Positions 18,125 through 25,374 of a stretch of 64,000 bases of DNA are shown one piece after another. The stretch is from NCBI GenBank assembly GCA_965199095.1, contig CBDAQM010000009.1, positions 1-64,000 of the forward strand. The letters are read 5' to 3'. A model generated the notes under the pieces. It was not told the origin of the DNA, ran no database searches, and saw only the letters and a program-made list of their open reading frames with translations. Source of the stretch: LMUY01 sp965199095. GTDB taxonomy: Bacteria > Pseudomonadota > Alphaproteobacteria > Acetobacterales > Acetobacteraceae. The stretch's first letter is position 1. Each line of letters opens with the position of its first letter. A program made the position numbers and the translations under genes.

Positions 18125-18278
18125 GCTGGGCAAGAACTTGCTGCGGCGAGTCAGAGGCCCCCTTGGCGCCGCCCGGCGTGGGTTTTTGAGCACCGAAGCG
18201 GAGCGACCATAGGGTCGTGAGCATCGGAGCGCAGAAAACACGCGTCGGATGACCGCCGCAGTAGAGTTCTTGCCCAGC
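18125..18278. repeat. 154-bp imperfect palindrome between convergent genes
   Basis: The outer arms are 18125-18148 (starting GCTGGGCAAGAACT) and 18254-18278, whose reverse complement reads GCTGGGCAAGAACTCTACTGCGGCG, nearly identical. The interior also folds: GAGCGACC-ATA-GGGTCGTGAGC near 18200-18222, with nested GTTTTTG/CAGAAAAC arms. It sits exactly between the convergent lpxK stop (18091) and the stop of the PLP-enzyme gene (18282). It could act as a two-way terminator or be a MITE-like element; no gene is seen in it. Confidence 0.8.
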
Positions 18279-18281
18279 CTG

Positions 18282-19388
18282 CTACCAGCCGTTCACCCGC
18301 GTCCAGGTCTCAACCACCTCGTCCGTGCCGTCCACGACGTAGTAGCGGTCATGCGCGGCGGCGGTCATGCAGGCGTGGTTGGGCGCGATGCGCAGCTTGG
18401 CGCCCACCGGGAGGTCAGGATAGGGCAGCGTCGGGTCGCATTCCACCACGCCGTGTTCCTGATAGGCCTGGCGGATCACCGCGCCGCCCAGGCTTGGCAG
18501 CCCGGCCAAGTCCATCACCAGCCCGAAGCCGTAATCCACCGGCGCCGCCTCCGTGCTGTGGTCCTTCGACAGCGCCATTCCGCCCGCATCCAGCAACAGC
18601 CGGCGGCTGTCCGGCCGCCGGCCGATCACGCTGGACAGCACGGTCAGGGCGATCCGTTCCAGGCCGTGGCTGTTCACCTGCATCTGGAACAAATCGCCGA
18701 ACATGTACACCCCGGCCCGGACCTCCGTCACGCCTTCCAAATGCCGGGCGTGCAGGGCGGTCGGCGTGCTGCCCAGCGACACGATGCCGATCGGATACCC
18801 TGCTGCCGTCAGGCGGCGCGCGGCCAGGGCGACGCCCGCCCGCTCCGCCTCCGCCACGGCCTCCAACTGCTGCGCGGACCGGGCGGCGTAACTGTGTCCG
18901 GCATGGGTCATCACCCCCGCCAGGCTGCCGCCCAAGGCCGCCGCAAGTTCCAGCAACACCGGGCTGTCCGGCGTGACACCGCCGCGGTGCTCGCCGGTGT
19001 CGACCTCGATCAGCGCCCGCACCGGCACGGGCGAGGCCGCCACCTGCCCGGCCATGTCAAGATCGTCGGTGATGACGGCGATGTCGGCCCCGGCGGCGTT
19101 CAGCTTGGCGATCTGCGCCAGCTTCTGCGGCGTGATCCCCACCGCATAGAGCTGGTCGAACAGGCCGTGGCCCACGAAATACTCTGCCTCCGCCAGGGTC
19201 GACACCGTGATGCCGCCGCGCTGCCCGGCAAGCGCCAGCCGCGCCACGTCGATGGATTTGGCGGTCTTCATGTGCGGACGCAGCCCGATGCCGTGCCGCG
19301 CCACGGCCTGCGCCATGCCGGCCAGGTTGCGCCGCAGGATGCCGCGATCCAGCACCAGGCACGGGGTGGGAAGGTCGGCCAGCCGCAT
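18282..19388 (-). CDS. DSD1-family PLP enzyme (D-serine dehydratase / D-threonine aldolase-like)
   Basis: A 368-residue fold-type III PLP enzyme. It starts MRLADLPTPCLVLDRG and has LRPHMKTAKSID near residue 38, in which the Lys is the expected PLP-binding residue of alanine-racemase N-terminal domains. GVMTHAGHSYAA lies mid-protein, and near the C-terminus LRIAPNHACMTAA supplies the HxxC zinc site typical of eukaryotic-type D-serine dehydratase and D-threonine aldolase. The ATG at 19388 gives the standard family start. It is third in an operon with an SDR 8 bp upstream. Which D-hydroxyamino acid it uses is not determinable. Confidence 0.88.
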   Translation of the reverse strand: MRLADLPTPCLVLDRGILRRNLAGMAQAVARHGIGLRPHMKTAKSIDVARLALAGQRGGITVSTLAEAEYFVGHGLFDQLYAVGITPQKLAQIAKLNAAGADIAVITDDLDMAGQVAASPVPVRALIEVDTGEHRGGVTPDSPVLLELAAALGGSLAGVMTHAGHSYAARSAQQLEAVAEAERAGVALAARRLTAAGYPIGIVSLGSTPTALHARHLEGVTEVRAGVYMFGDLFQMQVNSHGLERIALTVLSSVIGRRPDSRRLLLDAGGMALSKDHSTEAAPVDYGFGLVMDLAGLPSLGGAVIRQAYQEHGVVECDPTLPYPDLPVGAKLRIAPNHACMTAAAHDRYYVVDGTDEVVETWTRVNGW

Positions 19389-19396
19389 CGGCAGGC

Positions 19397-20068
19397 TCAG
19401 AACCGTTCGACCCAGGGGCGGACCGCGATCTCGTCCGTCCAGCAGGAACGCGGCTGGTCCAGCATCGCCGCCATGGTCGCGGCGATCGCACCGGGGTCGA
19501 GGTGGCTGTCGGGCGACCCCTCCGGCCGCGCCGCCGCCCGGATGGCGCCGTCCACCACGATGTGCAGGACGTGGATGCCCTGCGGGTGCAGCTCCCGCGC
19601 CATGGATTGCGCCAGGCCGCGCAGGGCGAACTTGCCCATGGCGAACGGGGCGGATTGCGGGAAGCCTTTCACCTCGGCCGATGCGCCGGTCAGCATGATG
19701 CAGCCGCCGCCGGCCGCCAGCATGCCGCGCGCCGCCTGCTGCGCCACCAGGAACGCCCCGAACACCGTCACCTCCAGGGATCTGCGCACCGCCTCCGGAT
19801 CCAGCTCGACCAGCGGGCCGCGGGCGCGCTGGCTGGCGTTGTAGAGCACGATGCCGGGCGTCCCGACGGCCGCGAATAGCGCCGCCACCGCCTCCGGCTT
19901 CGCCGCGTCGCAGGCATGCACGGAGGCGCCGGTCTCCGCCGCCAGCGCCGCCAGCTTGGCCGTGTCGCGGGCGGCCAACGCCACGCTGTGCCCGCGCTTG
20001 GCGAGCAGCCGCGCGAACGAGGCGGACAGGCCCGGGCCGACGCCCACGATCAAGGCATCCGCGGTCAT
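19397..20068 (-). CDS. Short-chain dehydrogenase/reductase
   Basis: A 223-residue SDR. The cofactor loop reads ALIVGVGPGLSASFARLLAKRG, a variant GxGxGxxxS, and the N-A-S step is VLYNASQRARG. The catalytic Tyr of YxxxK appears replaced: the segment reads GFPQSAPFAMGKFALRGL, where Phe-Ala-Met-Gly-Lys occupies the YxxxK position. A Tyr-to-Phe change would impair classical SDR chemistry, so it may act differently or be inactive. The start at 20068 overlaps the hydratase stop as ATGA. The operon partners suggest oxidation of a short hydroxy acid, but this is speculative. Confidence 0.8.
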   Translation of the reverse strand: MTADALIVGVGPGLSASFARLLAKRGHSVALAARDTAKLAALAAETGASVHACDAAKPEAVAALFAAVGTPGIVLYNASQRARGPLVELDPEAVRRSLEVTVFGAFLVAQQAARGMLAAGGGCIMLTGASAEVKGFPQSAPFAMGKFALRGLAQSMARELHPQGIHVLHIVVDGAIRAAARPEGSPDSHLDPGAIAATMAAMLDQPRSCWTDEIAVRPWVERF

Positions 20069-20820
20069 GGCGTGAACTCCACTGTGGCTGCGCCGGCATG
20101 GGCGAATTCGACCTGCACCTGGGCGGCGGGGTGAACGAAATCCTTGCCGGTCCACGAGCCGCAGGTCACGTACTGCCCGGCGCGCAGGCCGCCGGCCCAA
20201 TGCGCCCCGGTGTCGGCCAGCCACTGGATCAGCCGGATCATGTCGCCGGCCGGGTTGCCCGCGCCCGTCTTGATCGGCTCCCCGTCCACCAGCACCCGCA
20301 CGGTCTCCCGCGCGAAGTCGATCCCCTGCCAGTTGGCGGCGGGCGCGCCGTAGACGAAGCCGCCATGGGTGCTGAAATCCGCCAGCAGCGTCAGCTTGTC
20401 CAAGCCGTCCGGGTTGATGAAGCGGGAGTCCAGCAGCTCGATCGCGGGCATGCAGCAGGCGATGGCCGCCACCACCTCCGCCCGGCCATAGGGTTCCTCC
20501 CGCGGGGGCAGGTCGGCCCCCAGGCGAAAGGCGATCTCCGCCTCGATCCCCCGCAACGCCAGGGCGCTGCCGGCGACGCGGCCGGGGCTGGCATGGATGC
20601 CGGCCGCCGGCATGGGCGCGCAGGTGCACGGCGCGCCGGGCCCGGATGACCCCACCTTCCACCCGCCGATGCCGCCCAGCGCCTCCATCACCCGGCGCTG
20701 CACCGCGTAGGCCATCGCCGCATCCAGCGGCACCAGGACATGGGGCAGGGCATGCAGCTTCTGCGTCGGATCGCGCCAGGCGCTGAGCAGCAGCGCAGCG
20801 GTGTCGGCGTGTCGGTCCAT
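20065..20820 (-). CDS. 2-keto-4-pentenoate hydratase family protein
   Basis: A 251-residue hydratase/decarboxylase of the MhpD/fumarylacetoacetate hydrolase-like fold. Characteristic segments are GGWKVGSSGPGAP near residue 48, ALRGIEAEIAFRLGADLPP near residue 85 (the metal-binding Glu pair E-x-E), and the C-terminal VQVEFAHAGAATVEFTP. The family adds water to 2-hydroxypenta-2,4-dienoate-type intermediates in aromatic catabolism. It is first in a three-gene minus-strand operon (hydratase, SDR, PLP enzyme), so the substrate may be a different small keto acid. The ATG has an AAGGTGG purine stretch upstream. Confidence 0.85.
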   Translation of the reverse strand: MDRHADTAALLLSAWRDPTQKLHALPHVLVPLDAAMAYAVQRRVMEALGGIGGWKVGSSGPGAPCTCAPMPAAGIHASPGRVAGSALALRGIEAEIAFRLGADLPPREEPYGRAEVVAAIACCMPAIELLDSRFINPDGLDKLTLLADFSTHGGFVYGAPAANWQGIDFARETVRVLVDGEPIKTGAGNPAGDMIRLIQWLADTGAHWAGGLRAGQYVTCGSWTGKDFVHPAAQVQVEFAHAGAATVEFTP

Positions 20821-20919
20821 GGAGGGGCCACCTTGGAGGTCGGGGTCGATGTCGCGCGATTAAGGCACCGGCGCCCCCACTTGCCAACCGGCGGCGACGT
20901 GGCGACAAGCTGTCGCACG

Positions 20920-21855
20920 ATGATGCAGCGGCATTCGGACTGGCGGAACCTGCCGACGGAGGTGCGAGGCGCCGCCCTCGCCCTGGGTAATTTCGATGGC
21001 GTGCATCGCGGCCACGCCCATCTGCTGGCCAGCGCCCATGCCGCGCGGCCGGACGCACCGCTCGCGGCCCTGACGTTCGAGCCGCATCCGCGCGAGCTGT
21101 TCCGTCCGGATGACCCGCCGTTCCGCCTGTCCTTGCCGTCCGCCCGGGCGGACGCATTGGGCGCCCTGGGCGTGCAGCACGTGATCGAGGTGACGTTCGA
21201 CCGCGCGTTCAGCCTGCTGACGGCGGACCAGTTCATCACGGAGGTGCTGCAGCAGGCCGTCGGCGCCGTGCACCTCGCCTGCGGGCCGGATTTCGCCTTC
21301 GGCCATCGGCGCGGCGGCGATGTGGCCCTGCTTGCCGCGCGGGCGGAGGCGCTCGGCATGGGCCTGACCATCGTGCCGCCCTTGGCGGATGCCGGCGGGC
21401 CGATCAGCTCCACGCGGATCCGCCGGTCGCTGCAGGATGGCTATCCGGAGCGGGCAACCGACGATCTCGGCCGTCCCTGGTGCATCCGCGGCACGGTCGC
21501 GCACGGCGATGCGCGGGGCCGGACGATCGGCTTTCCCACCGCCAACATCGCGCTGGGGCCGCAATTGGAACCGGCGCGCGGCGTGTACGCCGTCACGACC
21601 GTGCTGGACGGGACGGTACAGTCTGGGGTTGCCAATATCGGGCGGCGGCCAACCGTGGTGGAGGGCGCGATCAGCCGGCTGGAGGCGCATCTCTTCGACT
21701 ATGCCGGCGATTTGTACGGGCGGCAGTTGGACGTCGCCTTGCACGCGTTTCTGCGTGCCGAGCGGCGGTTTGCCGGGCTCGACGAGTTGCAGGCGCAGAT
21801 CGCCTTGGATGCGGCCGAGGCCCGGCGCTTGCTGGGTCTTCCGTCCGGGAGTTGA
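20920..21855 (+). CDS. ribF: Bifunctional riboflavin kinase / FAD synthetase
   Basis: A 311-residue RibF making FMN then FAD. The N-terminal adenylyltransferase has ALALGNFDGVHRGHAHLL (the HxGH loop), LTFEPHPRELF, CGPDFAFGHRRGGD and ISSTRIRRSL. The C-terminal kinase has GRTIGFPTANI and GVYAVTTVLDG, and SGVANIGRRPTV follows. Two adjacent ATGs (20920, 20923) are possible; either places the GNFDG motif correctly. It diverges from the hydratase operon with about 100 bp between starts. Length and motif order are normal for the family. Confidence 0.95.
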   Translation: MMQRHSDWRNLPTEVRGAALALGNFDGVHRGHAHLLASAHAARPDAPLAALTFEPHPRELFRPDDPPFRLSLPSARADALGALGVQHVIEVTFDRAFSLLTADQFITEVLQQAVGAVHLACGPDFAFGHRRGGDVALLAARAEALGMGLTIVPPLADAGGPISSTRIRRSLQDGYPERATDDLGRPWCIRGTVAHGDARGRTIGFPTANIALGPQLEPARGVYAVTTVLDGTVQSGVANIGRRPTVVEGAISRLEAHLFDYAGDLYGRQLDVALHAFLRAERRFAGLDELQAQIALDAAEARRLLGLPSGS

Positions 21856-21974
21856 AGGACGGCCTGCTTGAAGCCATCTGGATGGCTCCGGTGTCATTTG
21901 CATCTGCCACCGGCGAGCCTAGTGTGCGGCCCGAAGAATGCGCGCGGGGCTGATTGCCCCGCCTGGAGGGATTG

Positions 21975-22223
21975 ATGGGTGGTTTAAGTATTTGGCACTG
22001 GATGATCGTTCTTATGGTCGTCCTGCTGCTGTTCGGAACCGGCAAGGTCAGCAACCTGATGGGTGACTTCGCCAAGGGCATCAAGGCGTTCAAGAAGAAC
22101 ATGTCGGAGGACGACGCGTCGATGGAGGCCTCGGCCGACCGGCCTGCCGGCACGATCGCCGCCCCGGGGACAACCACCAACGCGAATGCGGCAGCGCGGG
22201 AAACCACGGTCAACCATAGCTGA
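21975..22223 (+). CDS. tatA: Twin-arginine translocase subunit TatA/E
   Basis: An 82-residue protein with the TatA layout: a short N-terminus, one transmembrane helix (residues about 5-20, SIWHWMIVLMVVLLLFG), the conserved FG hinge, and an amphipathic helix NLMGDFAKGIKAFKKNM. An acidic, low-complexity tail follows. The ATG at 21975 is preceded by TGGAGGG with 4-bp spacing, which decides against the longer in-frame start. TatB and TatC are not in the window. It would form the Tat pore in the inner membrane; one likely Tat substrate is encoded at 50723. Confidence 0.92.
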   Translation: MGGLSIWHWMIVLMVVLLLFGTGKVSNLMGDFAKGIKAFKKNMSEDDASMEASADRPAGTIAAPGTTTNANAAARETTVNHS

Positions 22224-22393
22224 CCATCGTCCGCCTCCGACTCTGGTGCACCGCTCACTGCCGCGCTGAATGGGGTAGGATGGCGCGGGGGCGTGTTCCC
22301 CGTCGCTGTCCGAGGTGAGCGTTGTGCCGTTCACGGTGATGCCCTTGGGGTATGTGTCGGTGTGACAACGCGCTCACTTAACCTGTGGCAGAT

Positions 22394-23641
22394 TCAATCT
22401 TCCAGCCTGTAGAAACGGCGGGCCACGTGCTCGATCGTGAGGCCCTGGACCACGATGGTGAACACCACCACGGCGTAGCAGACCGCCAGGAGGGTGTTAC
22501 GCTCCGGCGTGGATGGCAGGCCGAGAGCGAGAGCCACCGAAATCCCCCCACGCAAGCCTCCCCACGTCAGCACGATAAGAGCCCGGCCGCGTCCTTGCCC
22601 CCGCAAATGGGCTGGCAATGTCGCGAGCAAGACGCTGACAGCCCGCACCGCAATCGAAAGCGGGATGGCGAAGAGAGCCGCCGTGACCTGCGAGACGTTG
22701 AACGCCACGGCGACAACCTCGAAGCCTATCAGGAGGAACAGGACCGCGTTCAAAACCTCATCGACCAACGACCAGAACGTCGTCAGCTCTCGGTGGCCAA
22801 GGCTCGAGATTGCGGCTCGGGCGGGTTTCGCCCCCATGCTCAGTCCCGCGACAACCACCGCAATAGGACCTGACATGCCGAGGGCGTTCGCCAGGCTGAA
22901 CGTGCCTGTCGCAAGGGCGAGCGACGTCGTGAGTTCCAGGTGGGCGTCATCGACGAGCCGCATGAGCTGAACCGCCAACCATCCCAAGCCAAGCCCAAGA
23001 CCGGCACCGCCCATCGCTTCGACCAGAAAACTGCGCAGGACATCACCTCCCGACACGTTGCCGTTCCCAGTTGCAATTTCGAGGGCCACCCCGAAGACCG
23101 CCACGCCAACCCCGTCGTTAAAAAGGCTCTCCCCGGCGAAGACCGCCTGCAGCGGAGCAGGCAGGCCGATGCGGCGCAGCATGCCAACCACCGACACGGG
23201 GTCGGTCGGCGCCAGGATGGCACCCAGGACAATACACCAAACTAATGGGACGGGCGGACCCAGCAAGGGAAACGCCAACCACATGCCGACGCCGAACAGC
23301 CCGACGGCAAGCAAGGTGCCGACAACGGCGAGCGCCAGGACCGTCAGCTTGCGTCGCCAGAGATGGCCCAGGTCCACCTGAAGTGCGCCGGCGAACAGCA
23401 GGAACGACAGCACGACGTTCAGAAGCGTCCGCGGGAGGTCGACTGTTCCCAGCATGGACTGCAACATCGACTTAAGGTCGTAGCCGGGGATGAAGGGGTC
23501 GACCGCGAGCATCACCAGCGAAACCATCAGTGAGATGACGAGCACCCCGATGGTGTTGGGCAGCTTGAGGGTGCGAGCGTTCACAACCCCAAACAGCGAG
23601 GCGACGGTGAGCATGACGGCGAAAAAACCAAGGGGAGTCAC
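22394..23641 (-). CDS. CPA1 family Na+/H+ antiporter (NhaP-type)
   Basis: A 415-residue polytopic protein with about 12 membrane helices. CPA1 signatures are GAILAPTDPVSVVGMLRR near residue 130, GESLFNDGVGVAVFG near residue 170 (the ND ion-binding pair) and LTWGGLRGGISVALAL near residue 365. It exchanges cytoplasmic Na+ or K+ for external protons. It lies 42 bp after a PtsN-like EIIA gene in the same direction, so phosphoprotein control is plausible. The GTG start at 23641 is the best for the first helix; a later ATG (MLTVAS) is possible. It ends 1 kb from the kdp regulators. Confidence 0.9.
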   Translation of the reverse strand: MTPLGFFAVMLTVASLFGVVNARTLKLPNTIGVLVISLMVSLVMLAVDPFIPGYDLKSMLQSMLGTVDLPRTLLNVVLSFLLFAGALQVDLGHLWRRKLTVLALAVVGTLLAVGLFGVGMWLAFPLLGPPVPLVWCIVLGAILAPTDPVSVVGMLRRIGLPAPLQAVFAGESLFNDGVGVAVFGVALEIATGNGNVSGGDVLRSFLVEAMGGAGLGLGLGWLAVQLMRLVDDAHLELTTSLALATGTFSLANALGMSGPIAVVVAGLSMGAKPARAAISSLGHRELTTFWSLVDEVLNAVLFLLIGFEVVAVAFNVSQVTAALFAIPLSIAVRAVSVLLATLPAHLRGQGRGRALIVLTWGGLRGGISVALALGLPSTPERNTLLAVCYAVVVFTIVVQGLTIEHVARRFYRLED

Positions 23642-23683
23642 GCGGGTTTCCAGCCACAGACCGACCAGGAGGCCGTGGCCACG

Positions 23684-24136
23684 CTACGCCTCCGTGGCCG
23701 CCAAAGCCTCGAACAGGAGCGCGGCGTTCCCCGCCTTTCTTACGGCGGCGAGGATCGTCTCCTCCCGCATGGCGCGGGACACCGCCGCCAGGGCGGCAAC
23801 ATGGTCGTTGCCCTTGTCAGTGGGGATCAGCAGCAGAAACAGGATGTCGACGGGCTTGCCGTCTATGGCCTCGTACTCGATCGGTTTGGCCAACCTGACG
23901 AGCAGGCCGAACAGGCGGTCCAACCCCTCGATGCGAACGTGGGGCAGCGCGAAGCCCCGCCCGAAGCCTGTGGAGCCCAGCTTCTCACGGGCGGCCAGCG
24001 CCGCCTGGATGGTCGACGCGGCCACCGGGAGGTGCGGGCTGGCGCGTTTGGCCATCTCGGCCAACGCCTGCGCCTTGTCCGCCGCTTTCAGACCGAGAAC
24101 GATGCGGTCGGGCTTGATGATGTCGGTCAGTCGCAT
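23684..24136 (-). CDS. PTS IIA component, PtsN (EIIA-Ntr)-like
   Basis: A 150-residue EIIA domain of the fructose/mannitol/Ntr type. The phosphorylation site is in GFGRGFALPHVR, with His near residue 66 matching the conserved G-x-A-x-PH motif. ILFLLLIPTDKGNDHVAALA is the usual second half of the domain. EIIA-Ntr proteins act as regulators rather than sugar transporters and in enterobacteria modulate KdpD and Trk potassium systems. Here it precedes a CPA1 antiporter gene and neighbours kdp, so a role in cation control is likely. It may be a second PtsN paralogue; the canonical rpoN-linked copy is not in this window. Confidence 0.88.
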   Translation of the reverse strand: MRLTDIIKPDRIVLGLKAADKAQALAEMAKRASPHLPVAASTIQAALAAREKLGSTGFGRGFALPHVRIEGLDRLFGLLVRLAKPIEYEAIDGKPVDILFLLLIPTDKGNDHVAALAAVSRAMREETILAAVRKAGNAALLFEALAATEA

Positions 24137-24257
24137 TGAGGTGATACCGTTGTTGGGTGAGCGGCATGGTCAATCAGCCGACCGTAGTGCTACTCGTCAT
24201 CGACATTGGCAGGTTTTTTCAAATCGATGGCCTGATCGTTGGTTGGAGGTCGACTCG

Positions 24258-24676
24258 GTGCGTGCGAAACACGTCTCGGTCAAGGGTATGTCGTCACGCT
24301 GAGCACGGAAGAGCGCGAGCAACTGGAAGCGCTGATCCGAACGGGCAAGCACGCGGCACGCAAGCTGCTACGGGCTTGGATCCTCTAAAGGCCGACGCCT
24401 CCAACGCTGGCGAAGCTTGGACTGACAGTCCAGATCGCCTCGAGCCTGGATACCAGTTTGATGACGGTTGCGCGCGTGCTCGCCGAACTCTGCCCGGCCA
24501 CGCATCTTCGGCGGCGCCAGCGAGGCCAAGCTGATTGCCCTGGCCTGCTCGACGCCACCCGAAGGCTATGCGCGGGCTGGCAGAGACACCGGAACAAGGA
24601 CCACGCAAAGGCAGACTGGCAATTCACCACCGAAAACGCCCGCATCAAACTGAAACACCTCTACCCGACGTCATGA
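24258..24676 (+). pseudogene. Decayed IS630-family transposase remnant
   Basis: Fragments of an IS630 transposase in order but in different frames. They are TLSTEEREQLEALIRTGK...ARKLLRAWIL then a stop; KADASNAGEAW after a 1-base frameshift; QIASSLDTSLMTVARVLAEL in another frame; and EAKLIALACSTPPEG. The C-terminal end follows directly: KADWQFTTENARIKLKHLYP then the stop at 24674-24676. The catalytic DDE core is missing, so this is a large internal deletion with several frameshifts. Its end overlaps the 3' end of kdpE by 16 bp. Confidence 0.75.
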
Positions 24677-25374
24677 ACGACTCGCGGGAGTAGGCGGTAT
24701 CCGACGCCCGTCTCGGTCAGAATGTGGAAGGGCTGCTCAGGGTCGGGCTCGATCTTCCGGCGAAGCGCCCGGACGTAGACGCGAAGGTATTGCACGTCGG
24801 TATCGGTGCCCCAGACCTCCTGGAGGATGTGGCGGTGGGTTAGCACCTTCCCGGCATGGGCCACGAACAGGCGCAGCAGTTCGTATTCCCGTTTGGAGAA
24901 TTTGACCTCCTCCCCGCGCACGGTGACGACCCGACGCACAAGGTCGACGACGAGTTCCCCGCTACGGAACACCGGCCGTTCGCCCGTTTGCTGAAGGCGG
25001 TGGCGCTGGGCCGCGCGGATGCGGGCGAACAGTTCGTCGATGCCGAAGGGCTTGGTGACGAAGTCGTCGGCGCCCAAATCGAGCGCCGCCACCTTGCTAC
25101 CCTCGTCGTCGCGGCTGGAGAGCACGATGATCGGGATTGCCGACCCGTTCGAGCGGACCGTGCGGATCACGTCCAGACCGTCCATGTCCGGGAGGCCCAG
25201 ATCCAGCACCGTCAGGTCGGTATTGCCCAGCGCCATCGCATCCAACGCGGATTGCCCCGTCGGTGCCTCGGAGACGGTGAACCCCTGGGCGGACAACCCG
25301 GCGCGCAGGAAGCGCAGGATCGCGGGTTCGTCATCCACGACGAGGACACGCATCGAGTTGGCGTTCAAGGTCAT
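24661..25374 (-). CDS. kdpE: KdpE response regulator
   Basis: A 237-residue OmpR-family regulator. The receiver has VLVVDDEPAI, phosphoacceptor Asp in LTVLDLGLPDMDGL (near residue 59), SSRD and GADDFVTKPF. The winged-helix domain ends with VRALRRKIEPDPEQPFHILTETGVGYRL. It activates kdp transcription when phosphorylated by KdpD under K+ limitation. The ATG overlaps the kdpD stop (ATGA). Candidate binding sites (11-bp spaced ATATAA repeats) lie upstream of the kdp operon and of the outer-membrane protein gene. Confidence 0.95.
   Translation of the reverse strand: MTLNANSMRVLVVDDEPAILRFLRAGLSAQGFTVSEAPTGQSALDAMALGNTDLTVLDLGLPDMDGLDVIRTVRSNGSAIPIIVLSSRDDEGSKVAALDLGADDFVTKPFGIDELFARIRAAQRHRLQQTGERPVFRSGELVVDLVRRVVTVRGEEVKFSKREYELLRLFVAHAGKVLTHRHILQEVWGTDTDVQYLRVYVRALRRKIEPDPEQPFHILTETGVGYRLLPRVVHDVG

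Noticed and set aside
19389..20099. Upstream extension of the DSD1-like protein to 20099
   Set aside because: The added residues are a shadow frame of the SDR gene; the family start MRLADLPTPCLVLD is at 19388.
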